Assembly: GCA_947365965.1 (NCBI GenBank)
Contig: CANAZG010000002.1
Location: 78,913 to 142,912, forward strand
Source of the DNA: an uncultured Clostridia bacterium
Lineage (GTDB): Bacteria; Bacillota; Clostridia; Oscillospirales; Oscillospiraceae
Direction: 5' to 3'
DNA: 64,000 bases
The translations under genes were made by a program, and so were the position numbers. Shown piece after piece: positions 50,963-60,391 of the stretch (position 1 is its first letter; every line of letters starts with the position of its first letter). The notes beneath the pieces were generated by a model that had not been told where the DNA came from, did not search any database, and saw only the letters and a list, made by a program, of their open reading frames with translations.

Positions 50963-52618
50963 TTACAGCCGGTTGACCACGGGGATTACCATGGGGCTGC
51001 GCTTGGTGTGCTTGAAGAGGTAGCCGCTCACCGCGCTCTTGACCGCAGAGCGCAGCTCCCCGGTGTCCCGGGTCTTCTTGCCGATAGCCGCCATGGCCGC
51101 CGTGCTGGCCACCTCCTTCAGCGCCCGCATCAGCTCCTCCGACTCCTTGACGTAGATGAAGCCCCGGGTGATGATCTCCGGCTCGCTGAGGAGCTGGCCG
51201 TGCTGGAGGTTCAGGATCACCACCACCATGCCGTCCTCGGCCAGAATCTTCCGGTCCCGCAGCACCACCGCGCCCACGTCGCCCACGCCGCTGCCGTCCA
51301 CCAGCACGGAGCCGGAGGGGGCCGGATTCTCGGCGATCTTGATGGTCTTGGCGGTCAGCTCAATGACGCTGCCGATCTCCGGCAGCACAATGTTCTTCCG
51401 GTCCATGCCCATCTCCATGGCCAGATTCACATGGCGGCGGAGCATCTTCTGCTCCCCGTGGAGGGGAATGAAGAACCGGGGCTTGGTCAGGGCGTGGATG
51501 ATCTTCAGTTCCTCTTGGCAGGCGTGGCCGGAGACGTGGAGGGGATCGGACTTGTCGTAGATCACGTCCACCCCCTTGCGGAAGAGCTCGTTGATGACCC
51601 GGCCGATGGTCTTCTCGTTGCCCGGGATGGCGCTGGCGGAGATGATGACCCGATCCCCGGGGCCCACGTCGATCTGCCGGTGCTGGGAGAAGGCCATGCG
51701 GTACAGGGCGCTCATCTCCTCCCCCTGGCTGCCCGTGGTCACCAGCACCTGCTTGTCCAGGGGCAGACTCTTGACCTTGTTGAGGTCCGCCACCGTGTTC
51801 TTGGGCAGCTTCATGTACCCCAACTCCGTGGACACCCGCATGATGTTCTCCATGCTCCGGCCGGACACCGCCACCTTCCGCCCGCAGGCCGCCGCCGCGT
51901 CGATGACCTGCTGGATGCGGTGGACGTTGGAGGCGAAGGTGGTGACGATGATGCGCTGCTTGCAGCCGGTGAAGAGCCGGTCAAAGGTCTTGCCCACGAT
52001 CCGCTCGCTCATGGTGTACCCCGGCCGCTCCACGTTGGTGGAGTCCGCCAGCAGGGCCAGCACCCCCTCCCGGCCCAGCTCCCCGAAGCGGCCCAGGTCG
52101 ATGACCTCGCCGTCAATGGGAGTGGAGTCGATCTTGAAGTCCCCGGTGTGGACGAGAACGCCCATGCTGGTGTGGATGGCAAAGGCCACGGAGTCGGCGA
52201 TGGAGTGGTTGACGTGGATGAACTCCACGTAGAACTTGCCCACCCGGATCATCTCCCCGGCCTCCACGGTGATGAGCTTGGTCTGCTTGAGGAGGCCGTG
52301 CTCCTCCAGCTTCAGCTTGATGAGCCCCGCCGTAAGCCGGGTGCAGTATACGGGCATGTTCACCTGGCGCAGGATGTAGGGGATGGCTCCGATGTGGTCC
52401 TCGTGTCCGTGGGTGATGAACAGCCCTCGGATACGGCCCTTGTTCTTGACGAGGTATGTGGCGTCGGGGATGACCAGGTCGATGCCGTACATGTCCCCGT
52501 CCGGGAAGCCCATGCCGCAGTCCACCACGATGATCTCTCCGCCGTGCTCATAGACGGTCATATTCTTGCCGACCTCGTTGAGGCCGCCAAGAGGGATGAT
52601 TTTCATTTTTTCTGCCAA
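50963..52618 (-). CDS. rnj: Ribonuclease J
   Basis: A 551-residue metallo-beta-lactamase/beta-CASP nuclease with 5'-3' exo- and endonuclease activity in mRNA decay and rRNA maturation. N terminus KIIPLGGLNEVGKNMTVYE, metal loop THGHEDHIGAIPY, LVHTGDFKID, the beta-CASP block with SGRSMENIMRV, and HVSGHACQEELK near the C-terminal domain. The TTG at 52618 is preferred (AAAGGAG nine to ten bases upstream); the ATG at 52606 would be 22 bases away. Its long upstream gap has no gene. Confidence 0.95.
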   Translation of the reverse strand: MAEKMKIIPLGGLNEVGKNMTVYEHGGEIIVVDCGMGFPDGDMYGIDLVIPDATYLVKNKGRIRGLFITHGHEDHIGAIPYILRQVNMPVYCTRLTAGLIKLKLEEHGLLKQTKLITVEAGEMIRVGKFYVEFIHVNHSIADSVAFAIHTSMGVLVHTGDFKIDSTPIDGEVIDLGRFGELGREGVLALLADSTNVERPGYTMSERIVGKTFDRLFTGCKQRIIVTTFASNVHRIQQVIDAAAACGRKVAVSGRSMENIMRVSTELGYMKLPKNTVADLNKVKSLPLDKQVLVTTGSQGEEMSALYRMAFSQHRQIDVGPGDRVIISASAIPGNEKTIGRVINELFRKGVDVIYDKSDPLHVSGHACQEELKIIHALTKPRFFIPLHGEQKMLRRHVNLAMEMGMDRKNIVLPEIGSVIELTAKTIKIAENPAPSGSVLVDGSGVGDVGAVVLRDRKILAEDGMVVVILNLQHGQLLSEPEIITRGFIYVKESEELMRALKEVASTAAMAAIGKKTRDTGELRSAVKSAVSGYLFKHTKRSPMVIPVVNRL

Positions 52619-53063
52619 AATTTTGCACTCCTTTTGATGAAATCAGTTGAATTTTGTGAAAGAAAAGCGCAACACAAGCAGACGGGAAGGGCCTTCCGCA
52701 GTCCGCACCTCTCATCGTGGGCCTGCCGGAGAGCCTCTGCCCGTTTTGCATGGCTTTTCCGCGCGGTGGGGCCGCCTGGGCCCGCCGCCATATTTATAAT
52801 TACAGACCCGCCCGCAGCGGCCTGCAAATATCCCTATCAGGGGCCGTCCCGCCCGGAGGGGGAACGGCGGCTGCCGGACCCGAGGATCCGGCGGCAGGGG
52901 AGCGCCGGAGGGCGGTCCCTATCTCAGTACATGTACGCAAGGGTTATGAATACATGTTCTTACTCATGATATAGTATACCACACATTTTTCAAAAAGTAT
53001 ACATAAATTTTTCTCCCGGGCCGGGAGGCGGCGAAATTTCCTGGGAAATCTGGCAGAATCCCC
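52619..53063. other. Gap between RNase J and ppdK without a recognisable gene
   Basis: The RNase J-proximal part (to about 52925) is GC-rich with short inverted repeats (GATCCGGCGGC, GCCGCCG); the rest turns AT-rich (ATAGTATACCACAC, AAAAAGTATACAT). No frame has a ribosome site. A minus-strand TATACT near 52970-52980 could serve rnj but lacks a good -35. Confidence 0.5.
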
Positions 53064-53092
53064 TTGCAAAGTGGAAATATCCCTTTTATAAT
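53064..53092 (+). promoter_or_regulatory. Promoter of ppdK
   Basis: TTGCAA at 53064-53069, 17 bases, TATAAT at 53087-53092. Confidence 0.8.
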
Positions 53093-53176
53093 GGGGGGGT
53101 AAAAGCCTTGTTTTTCCCGGGGGGAGGGTCAGCCCTCTCCCGGCATTACAAATGAAAGCAGGAGGAATGCGTTCAA

Positions 53177-55807
53177 GTGAGCAAAAAGTTTGTGTATCTG
53201 TTTTCCGAGGGCAACGGCTCCATGCGGGAGCTGCTGGGCGGCAAGGGGGCCAATCTGGCCGAGATGACCAACCTGGGCATGCCCGTGCCCAGGGGCTTCA
53301 CCATCACCACCGAGGCCTGCACCCAGTACTACCAGGACGGGCGCACCATCAACGCCGAGATCCAGGATGAGATCATGGCCTATATGTCCCAGCTGGAGGA
53401 CATGACCGGCAAGAAGTTCGGGGACATGAACAATCCCCTGCTGGTCTCCGTCCGCTCCGGCGCCCGGGCCTCCATGCCCGGCATGATGGACACCATCCTC
53501 AACCTGGGCCTCAACGACGAGGTGGTGGAGGCCTTTGCCAAGAAGACCAAGAATCCCCGCTTCGCCTACGACTCCTACCGCCGGTTCATCCAGATGTACT
53601 CCGACGTGGTCATGGAGGTGGGCAAGAAGTACTTTGAAGAGCTCATCGACGAGATGAAGGCCAAGCGCAACGTGAAGCTGGATACCGAGCTGACCGCCAA
53701 GGACCTCAAGGAGCTGGCGGAGATGTTCAAGAACGAGTACCGGGAGAAGATCGGCGAGGAGTTCCCCCAGGACGCCCGTGAGCAGCTCATGGGCGCGGTG
53801 CGGGCCGTGTTCCGCTCCTGGGACAACCCCCGGGCCATCTACTACCGCCGCATGAACGACATCCCCTCCTCCTGGGGCACGGCCGTCAACGTTCAGGAGA
53901 TGGTCTTCGGCAACATGGGCGACACCTCCGGCACCGGCGTGGCCTTCACCCGCAACCCCGCCACCGGCGAGAAGAAGCTGTTCGGCGAGTTCCTCATGAA
54001 CGCCCAGGGCGAGGACGTGGTGGCCGGCGTGCGCACCCCCCAGACCATCGACCAGCTGGCCGAGGTCATGCCCGAGGCCTATCAGCAGTTCGTGGACATC
54101 TCCAGAAAGCTGGAGTACCACTACCGGGATATGCAGGACATGGAGTTCACCATTGAGAACAAGAAGCTCTTCATGCTCCAGACCCGCAACGGCAAGCGCA
54201 CCGCCGCCGCCGCCCTGAAGATCGCCTGCGATCTGGTGGACGAGGGCATGATTACCGAGGAAGAGGCCGTGGCCATGATCGACCCCAAGAGCCTGGACAG
54301 CCTCCTCCACCCCACCTTCCCCAAGGAGGAGCTGGACCGGGTGGCCCCCATCGGCCAGGGCCTGGCCGCCTCCCCCGGCGCCGCCGCCGGACAGGTAGTG
54401 TTCACCGCTGACGACGTGGTGGAGTGGGTGGACAAGGGCCACAAGGTGATCCTGGTCCGCCTGGAGACCAGCCCCGAGGACATCGAGGGCATGCACTTCG
54501 CCCGGGGCATCCTCACCGTCCGGGGCGGCATGACCAGCCACGCCGCCGTGGTGGCCCGGGGCATGGGCACCTGCTGCGTCTCCGGCTGCGGGGATATCGC
54601 CATAGACGAGGCCAACAAGTGCTTCACCCTGGGCGGCAAGACCTACAAGGAGGGCGACTGGATCAGCCTGGACGGCTCCACCGGCAACATCTACGGCGAG
54701 CGTCTCCACACCGCCGAGGCCAAGATCTCCGGCGAGTTCGAGCGGATCATGAACTGGGCGGACAAGTTCCGCGCCCTGGAGGTCCGCACCAACGCCGACA
54801 CCCCCAAGGACGCCCGGCAGGCCAAGAATTTTGGCGCCGAGGGCATCGGCCTGTGCCGCACGGAGCATATGTTCTTTGATCCCGAGCGCATCGCCGCCAT
54901 CCGTGAGATGATTGTCTCCGAGACCGTGGAGCAGCGGGAGCGGGCCCTTGCCAAGCTGGAGCCCATGCAGCAGAAGGACTTTGAGGAGATCTACGAGGCC
55001 ATGATGGGCAAGCCCGTCACCATCCGCCTGCTGGATCCCCCCCTCCACGAGTTCCTGCCCACCGACGAGGCGGACATCAAGGCCCTGGCCAAGGAGATGA
55101 ACATCACCGAGGATCAGCTGCGCAAGACCATCGACAGCCTCCACGAGTTCAACCCCATGATGGGCCACCGGGGCTGCCGCCTGGATATCACCTACCCCGA
55201 GATCGCCAAGATGCAGACTGCCGCCATCATCAAGGCCGCTCTGGCGGTCCGGTCCCGCCGTCCGGCGTGGCGGATCGTGCCGGAGATCATGGTCCCCCTG
55301 GTTGGTGAGGCCAAGGAGCTGGCGTACGTGAAGAAGACCATTGACAAGGTGGCCCGCAAGCTCATCCGCGAGGCGGACAGCGACATGGTCTACAAGGTGG
55401 GCACCATGATCGAGATCCCCCGCGCCGCCCTTACCGCCGACGACATCGCCCAGGAGGCGGAGTTCTTCTCCTTCGGCACCAACGATCTGACCCAGATGAC
55501 CTTCGGCTTCAGCCGCGACGACGCGGGCAAGTTCCTGGCCAGCTACTATGACCGGAAGATCTACGAGTCCGATCCCTTCTCCCGCCTGGATCAGGTGGGC
55601 GTGGGCCGTCTGGTGAAGATGGCCTGCGAGCTGGGCCGCCAGACCCGCCCGGACATCAAGCTGGGCATCTGCGGCGAGCAGGGCGGCGACCCCTCCACGG
55701 TGGACTTCTGCCACAACGTGGGCCTCACCTACGTCTCCTGCTCCCCCTTCCGGGTGCCCATCGCCCGGCTGGCCGCCGCTCAGGCAGCCATCAAGAACCC
55801 CAGATAA
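53177..55807 (+). CDS. ppdK: Pyruvate phosphate dikinase
   Basis: An 876-residue glycolytic/gluconeogenic enzyme interconverting PEP, AMP and PPi with pyruvate, ATP and Pi. N-terminal ATP-grasp domain (LLGGKGANLAEMTNLGMPVP, VRSGARASMPGMMDT), swivelling domain with the phospho-histidine His455 in GGMTSHAAVVARGMG (the same number as in the Clostridium symbiosum enzyme), and the PEP-binding barrel with GTNDLTQMTFGFSRDD and catalytic Cys in LGICGEQGGDP. The GTG start at 53177 follows AGGAGG. It is monocistronic with its own promoter. Confidence 0.98.
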   Translation: MSKKFVYLFSEGNGSMRELLGGKGANLAEMTNLGMPVPRGFTITTEACTQYYQDGRTINAEIQDEIMAYMSQLEDMTGKKFGDMNNPLLVSVRSGARASMPGMMDTILNLGLNDEVVEAFAKKTKNPRFAYDSYRRFIQMYSDVVMEVGKKYFEELIDEMKAKRNVKLDTELTAKDLKELAEMFKNEYREKIGEEFPQDAREQLMGAVRAVFRSWDNPRAIYYRRMNDIPSSWGTAVNVQEMVFGNMGDTSGTGVAFTRNPATGEKKLFGEFLMNAQGEDVVAGVRTPQTIDQLAEVMPEAYQQFVDISRKLEYHYRDMQDMEFTIENKKLFMLQTRNGKRTAAAALKIACDLVDEGMITEEEAVAMIDPKSLDSLLHPTFPKEELDRVAPIGQGLAASPGAAAGQVVFTADDVVEWVDKGHKVILVRLETSPEDIEGMHFARGILTVRGGMTSHAAVVARGMGTCCVSGCGDIAIDEANKCFTLGGKTYKEGDWISLDGSTGNIYGERLHTAEAKISGEFERIMNWADKFRALEVRTNADTPKDARQAKNFGAEGIGLCRTEHMFFDPERIAAIREMIVSETVEQRERALAKLEPMQQKDFEEIYEAMMGKPVTIRLLDPPLHEFLPTDEADIKALAKEMNITEDQLRKTIDSLHEFNPMMGHRGCRLDITYPEIAKMQTAAIIKAALAVRSRRPAWRIVPEIMVPLVGEAKELAYVKKTIDKVARKLIREADSDMVYKVGTMIEIPRAALTADDIAQEAEFFSFGTNDLTQMTFGFSRDDAGKFLASYYDRKIYESDPFSRLDQVGVGRLVKMACELGRQTRPDIKLGICGEQGGDPSTVDFCHNVGLTYVSCSPFRVPIARLAAAQAAIKNPR

Positions 55808-55820
55808 GCGTAGAAAGCCA

Positions 55821-55852
55821 AGGCGGACCGCCGGAAACCCGGCGGTCCGCCT
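55821..55852 (+). terminator. Hairpin terminator after ppdK
   Basis: Fourteen-base arms AGGCGGACCGCCGG and CCGGCGGTCCGCCT around AAAC. There is no T run directly after it, but the next hairpin supplies one. Confidence 0.6.
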
Positions 55853-55858
55853 CTGCGT

Positions 55859-56106
55859 GTCAAAAAAGTGGCGGAGCCACTTTTTTGAGTGGGTCTTCAC
55901 TCCGCTCTGCGCCTCGCTGTACGCCAAAGGCGTACAGCTCGACGCTCGCTCCGTGGAAAGTGTTTTTCCCCGTGGGCCAGCCTGGGGCTGGCCTTAGGGC
56001 TGGGGCCGCTGAAGGCGGCCTAACGTCACGTACACGCCGCGAGAAAAACGATCTGAATTTATTTCGCGCCTGCGGGCGCGAAACTCCTGCGGAGGGCTTT
56101 TTTGAC
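55859..56106. mobile_element. Non-coding element with terminal inverted repeats (MITE-like)
   Basis: GTCAAAAAAG (55859-55868) and CTTTTTTGAC (56097-56106) are exact inverted termini of a 248-base stretch that holds no gene but several strong hairpins (GTGGCGGAGCCAC, GCTGTACGCCAAAGGCGTACAGC in two halves, TTTCGCGCC..GGCGCGAAA). Outside it, near-identical CGCCGGAAACCCGGCG hairpins lie on both sides. The mobile nature is inferred from structure only; the left end can also act as a terminator. Confidence 0.45.
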
Positions 56107-56176
56107 AGTATGAGCAGCATCCCCGCCGGAAACCCGGCGATCCGCCTCTCCATTTTCCAATATACCCTACATTACA

Positions 56177-56905
56177 TTAATAGATCGGCGTATAGCTGAC
56201 GCCCCGCACGTCCCCGCAGGAGCGGAGGAACTGGTTGAGCTCGCTGATGGTCATCTCCCGGGGGGCCCGGACGGTGATGTCGTAGCTGACAAAGCCGTCG
56301 TCGTGGTATGTAATGCGGCTGTCCATGATCTGGACATTGCGCTTCTGGAGGTACTCCCCCAGCTGCTCGTGGAACTGGGCGCTGTCCTGGACCGTGAAGT
56401 GGAGGTGGTTGCTGGCCAGGGCGTCCGCCTGCATGACAAACTTGTGCATGAGAATCTGGAGCAGGGCGATCATCACCGTGCCGAACACCCCCACCGGGTA
56501 CATCCCTGCCCCCATGGCCAGGCCGATGCCCGCCGTGGCCCACAGCCCGGCGGCCGTGGTCAGGCCCCGCACCGCGTTGCCGTGCTTGAAGATCACCCCG
56601 GCCCCCAGAAAGCTGATGCCGCTGACCACCTGGGCCGCGATCCGGGCCGGGTCCGCGCCCCGGATGCCGCTGTACATGGCCCCCGCAGGGTCCGTCAGAT
56701 CCGCAAAGCCGTATTTGGACACGATCATCAGCAGGGCCGAGGCGCAGCACACGATGATGTGGGTCCGTATGCCCGCCTCCTTGTACCGCTTGCTCCGCTC
56801 CGCGCCGATGCAGGCCCCGCACACGCAGGCCGCCGCGATGCGCAGAAAGAAATCCACGTTCTGCCACAGGGAAAACTGGCTGTTCATATACTCCGACAAG
56901 GTCAT
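56177..56905 (-). CDS. MgtC/SapB-family membrane protein
   Basis: A 242-residue protein: about five N-terminal helices with the MgtC signatures GACIGAERSKRYKEAGIRTH, LGAGVIFKHGNAVRGLTTAA and WATAGIGLAMGAGMY, then a C-terminal ACT-like soluble domain (HLHFTVQDSAQFHEQL to the end). Family members relate to Mg2+ homeostasis and acid or intracellular stress; transport is not proven. The ATG at 56905 follows GGGAGGG; an extension to 56977 would run over the promoter. Confidence 0.9.
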   Translation of the reverse strand: MTLSEYMNSQFSLWQNVDFFLRIAAACVCGACIGAERSKRYKEAGIRTHIIVCCASALLMIVSKYGFADLTDPAGAMYSGIRGADPARIAAQVVSGISFLGAGVIFKHGNAVRGLTTAAGLWATAGIGLAMGAGMYPVGVFGTVMIALLQILMHKFVMQADALASNHLHFTVQDSAQFHEQLGEYLQKRNVQIMDSRITYHDDGFVSYDITVRAPREMTISELNQFLRSCGDVRGVSYTPIY

Positions 56906-56948
56906 GGCGATTCCCTCCCCTTTCCGCTGGTCTGGCTGGATTGTACCG

Positions 56949-56977
56949 ATTGTACAGGATGGCTCCGATTTTGTCAA
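56949..56977 (-). promoter_or_regulatory. Promoter of the MgtC-family gene
   Basis: On the minus strand TTGACA (56977-56972), 17 bases, TACAAT (56954-56949), 44 bases before the start codon. Confidence 0.8.
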
Positions 56978-57102
56978 TCTTTTTCAACTTATCAGAGGGG
57001 ATTTCGCAGAATAGTGGTTAAAAGATCAGTTTATTGCAATCTTATCAAAAATATTCCTCCCCCCGGCTCACCGGCCCGCCCGGGGGACGGGCCCGGTCCC
57101 CG

Positions 57103-57137
57103 TCCGCCGGCAATGGGAATATTCCCCTGCCGGCGGA
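57103..57137. repeat. Strong hairpin with nested palindrome between mgtC-type and dpp genes
   Basis: TCCGCCGGCA (57103-57112) and TGCCGGCGGA (57128-57137) enclose GGGAATATTCCC, itself a palindrome. The surrounding 57000-57240 is very GC-rich and has no gene with a ribosome site. Its role is unknown. Confidence 0.5.
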
Positions 57138-57244
57138 TATTTCCGGCCCTGTCCGCCCGCCCCGGGCGAACGCTTTCCCCCGCCGGACGGGCTCACAGGT
57201 ATTGGCACATTGTCCAAAATTGCCAGCGGCAGCCGGAAAAATGC

Positions 57245-57273
57245 TTGACAGGCTGTGACAAAAATGATAAATT
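57245..57273 (+). promoter_or_regulatory. Promoter of the dpp operon
   Basis: TTGACA at 57245-57250, 17 bases, TAAATT at 57268-57273. The predicted leader of about 150 bases contains hairpins TTTGTTTCCCCGC..GCGGGGAAACAAA, CTGCCGC..GCGGCAG and GCTGGAGTTCCAGC, the last followed by a T-rich stretch, so attenuation is possible. Confidence 0.7.
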
Positions 57274-57428
57274 ATTGGTAGCAAATAGAGCAGAGGCTCC
57301 CGAGCCATTTTTGTTTCCCCGCGGCGCGGGGAAACAAAGGTCCTTCTGCCGCGTCCGCCTGCGGCAGGGCTGGAGTTCCAGCGGGGGGCTTTGCTTTATT
57401 TGGCAATTTTGTGAGGAGTGACACCAAG

Positions 57429-59441
57429 ATGAAGAGAAAGGCAACTCGTATTCTGGCGATGCTGCTGACCGCTCTGCTGGTTCTGTCCGCCTGCGGCGGC
57501 AACAACAACCAGCCCGCGGACAACAACAACGCCAACACCCCCGGCAACACCGACAACACCAACACCACCCCCACCGAGCCCCCCGCCCCCAGCAACGGCG
57601 GCGAGCCCATCAAGGACCTGGTGACCTGGGAGAGCAGCGGCACCCGTGAGCTGGAGGAGTTCTTTATCCTCCACACCGAGAGGGCCGCGGACCTGAACGT
57701 CCTCTGCAACGCCTACTCCCCCCTGCTGGAGATCGACAACTACGGCAAGCTGCAGCCCGCCGTGGCCACGAAGTGGGGCAGCGAGGACGGCAAGACCTGG
57801 ACCTTTGAGCTGCGCGACGACGTGACCTGGGTGGACATGGAGGGCAATGAGAAGGCCAAGTGCACCGCCCAGGACTGGGTCACCGCCATGGAGTGGATCC
57901 TCAACTTTGAGAAGAACGGCGCCAACAACACCTCCATGCTGGTCACCATGGTGGAGGGCGCCATGGACTACTACAACTACACCAAGGAGCTGGCGGAGAC
58001 CAACCCCGGCGCCGCTATGGCCCTGACCACCGAGAACAACCCCGAGTTTGACAAGGTGGGCGTCAAGGCTCCCGACGACTACACCCTCAACTACACCTGC
58101 ATCAACAACACCCCCTACTTCGACACCCTCTGCACCTCCGCCGCCCTGTACCCCATCTCCCAGGCGGAGATTGATGAGAAGGGCGTGGACGGCATGGTGG
58201 GCATGAACAACACCCAGATGTGGTACAACGGCCCCTACACCATCACCGAGTACATCATGAACAACGAGAAGATCCTCACCCGCAACCCCAGCTACTGGGA
58301 TAAGGACGCCTATCTGTTCGACACCGTGACCATCGTCATGATCGACGAGGCCACCAAGGACGACGAGCTCTTCGACACCGGCGAGGTGGACAACACCGAG
58401 CTGAGCGAGTCCACCCTGAATACCATCCGCAGCAACCCCGACGATCCCGATAACGACTACCTGGTGGAGACCCGCTTCCGCAAGTTCTCCTACCAGTATC
58501 AGCTCAACTTTGCCAAGAACAATCCCGACGGCACCCCCGACACCAACTGGAACACCGCCGTTACCAGCGAGGCCTTCCGCAAGGCCCTGTATTACGGCGT
58601 GAACCTGGAGACCACCTGGGCCCGGCTCAATCAGGTCAACCCCCTGAACCTGGAGAACCTGTGCTTCACCATGCAGGGTCTGCTCTACTTTGAGGACGGC
58701 ACCGACTACACCGAGCGGGTCATTGAGAAGCTGGAGAACATCGGCCCCGCCGGCACCGGCAGCCCCCGCCGCTTCAACGAGGAGCTGGCCCTCCAGTACA
58801 AGGAGCAGGCCATGGAGGAGCTGACCGCCAAGGGCGTCACCTTCCCCGTGCAGATGGACTACTACATCAAGGCCGGCGGCGGCTCTGCTCTGGACGGCGC
58901 CACCGTTCTGAAGGAGAACTTCGAGCGCACCCTGGGCAAGGACTTCATCAACCTGAACATCTGCGAGTTCGTCTCCTCCCTCCAGCAGGAGGTTGTCAAT
59001 CCCAGGCTCCAGAGCTTCACCGGCAACGGCTGGGGCGCTGACTACGGCGACGTGGAGAACTTCCTGGATCAGATCGTCTACGGCGACGACAACGCCTACT
59101 ACGCCAACAACTACACCAACATCAACGATCTGACCGATCCCGACACCATCGCCCTCTTTGAGGAGTTCACCCGCCTGGAGCGCGAGGCCAAGAACATCTT
59201 CGACGATCCGGACGCCCGCTATGAGAAGTTCGCCGAGGCCGAGGCCTTCCTGCTCAACCACGCTCTGACCATCCCCTCCAACTACGAGAACGCCTGGCAA
59301 ATGACCAAGATCAACGACTACTCCAAGATGCACGCTCTGTACGGCTGCCAGACCTACACCTACAAGAACTGGGAAACCTCCACGGAGCCCTATACCGCCG
59401 AGGCCTACGCTCAGTTCGTCGAGAATTATAACGCCAACTGA
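57429..59441 (+). CDS. dppA: Peptide ABC transporter substrate-binding lipoprotein
   Basis: A 670-residue lipoprotein: signal helix, lipobox LSAC (Cys22), an Asn/Pro/Thr-rich linker (24-60), then the SBP family 5 fold (NAYSPLLEIDNYGKLQP, LRDDVTWVDMEGN, YNGPYTITEY, NFAKNNPDGTPD). It is about 130 residues longer than typical DppA/OppA. It delivers oligopeptides to the DppBCDF transporter encoded directly downstream. The ATG at 57429 follows GAGGAG; TGATG couples it to the first permease gene. The symbol is by operon type; the peptide specificity is unknown. Confidence 0.9.
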   Translation: MKRKATRILAMLLTALLVLSACGGNNNQPADNNNANTPGNTDNTNTTPTEPPAPSNGGEPIKDLVTWESSGTRELEEFFILHTERAADLNVLCNAYSPLLEIDNYGKLQPAVATKWGSEDGKTWTFELRDDVTWVDMEGNEKAKCTAQDWVTAMEWILNFEKNGANNTSMLVTMVEGAMDYYNYTKELAETNPGAAMALTTENNPEFDKVGVKAPDDYTLNYTCINNTPYFDTLCTSAALYPISQAEIDEKGVDGMVGMNNTQMWYNGPYTITEYIMNNEKILTRNPSYWDKDAYLFDTVTIVMIDEATKDDELFDTGEVDNTELSESTLNTIRSNPDDPDNDYLVETRFRKFSYQYQLNFAKNNPDGTPDTNWNTAVTSEAFRKALYYGVNLETTWARLNQVNPLNLENLCFTMQGLLYFEDGTDYTERVIEKLENIGPAGTGSPRRFNEELALQYKEQAMEELTAKGVTFPVQMDYYIKAGGGSALDGATVLKENFERTLGKDFINLNICEFVSSLQQEVVNPRLQSFTGNGWGADYGDVENFLDQIVYGDDNAYYANNYTNINDLTDPDTIALFEEFTRLEREAKNIFDDPDARYEKFAEAEAFLLNHALTIPSNYENAWQMTKINDYSKMHALYGCQTYTYKNWETSTEPYTAEAYAQFVENYNAN

Positions 59442-60391
59442 TGGCTAAGTACACGGTCAAGCGGCTGCTGCAATCCCTTCTGACGGTTTTCATCATTGTC
59501 TCCATCGTCTTTGTGCTCATGCGCATGCTCCCCACGGATTACTACTTCACTGAGGAGCAGCAGATGAAGTACGACGAGGAGACAAAGCACGACATGCTGC
59601 AGGCCGCGGGCCTGCTGGACCCGATACCCACACAGTTGTTCCGGTTCTATAGGGGTCTCCTTCGTCTGGACTTCGGTGAGTCGCGGAGGATTCAGACTGG
59701 TGTTTCTGTGTGGAGCATCGTGGCCGGCAAGTTCACCATCTCCATGCGGCTGGGACTGATCGCCATGGCCATCTCTCTGGCCGTGGGCGTGATCCTGGGC
59801 GTGCTGCAGGCCCGGCAGAAGGACCGTCTGATGGATCATGTGGGCACCGTCTACACAGTATTCGTCAACTCCGTGCCTCCGCTGGTGTCCTACTCCCTGG
59901 TTCTGGCCTTCGGCGCCAGAATCCTCAAGCTGCCCAGCCTCTACTCCAACCGCAACCCCGGGCCCTCCAGTATCCTGCCCATCGCCTGTCTCGCCCTCAC
60001 GTCCATCGCCCACTACGCGCTGTGGACCCGGCGGTACATGGTGGATGAGTCCACAAAGGATTACATCAAGCTGGCCCGGATCAAGGGTATGTCCAGCCAG
60101 AGCATCATGGTCCGGCACGTGCTGAAAAACGCCTTCGTGCCCCTGGCCCAGTACATCCCCGCATCTCTGCTGCTCACCCTGGGCGGCTCCCTGCTGGTGG
60201 AGCGGTTCTTCTCCGTGCCCGGCATGGGCACGCTGATGACCGACGCCATCAACCGTTACGACACCAACGTGGTCCAGGGCTGCGTATTCCTGTACGCCAG
60301 CCTGGGCATCATCGGCGTGTTCCTTGGCGATATCCTGATGATGATTCTTGATCCGCGCATCAAGCTGGCGGGAGGAGGCGAGACCCGATAA
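59441..60391 (+). CDS. dppB: Peptide ABC transporter permease 1
   Basis: A 316-residue inner-membrane subunit with about six helices. N terminus KRLLQSLLTVFIIVSIVFVL; the binding-protein-dependent transport motif lies in YIKLARIKGMSSQSIMVRHV, which docks on the ATPases. It starts one base inside the stop of dppA and overlaps dppC by one base. Confidence 0.95.
   Translation: MAKYTVKRLLQSLLTVFIIVSIVFVLMRMLPTDYYFTEEQQMKYDEETKHDMLQAAGLLDPIPTQLFRFYRGLLRLDFGESRRIQTGVSVWSIVAGKFTISMRLGLIAMAISLAVGVILGVLQARQKDRLMDHVGTVYTVFVNSVPPLVSYSLVLAFGARILKLPSLYSNRNPGPSSILPIACLALTSIAHYALWTRRYMVDESTKDYIKLARIKGMSSQSIMVRHVLKNAFVPLAQYIPASLLLTLGGSLLVERFFSVPGMGTLMTDAINRYDTNVVQGCVFLYASLGIIGVFLGDILMMILDPRIKLAGGGETR

Noticed and set aside
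53129..55927. A 932-codon minus-strand frame opposite ppdK
   Set aside because: It is an antisense shadow rich in Gly, His and Val, without motifs, while ppdK on the plus strand has all its catalytic residues.
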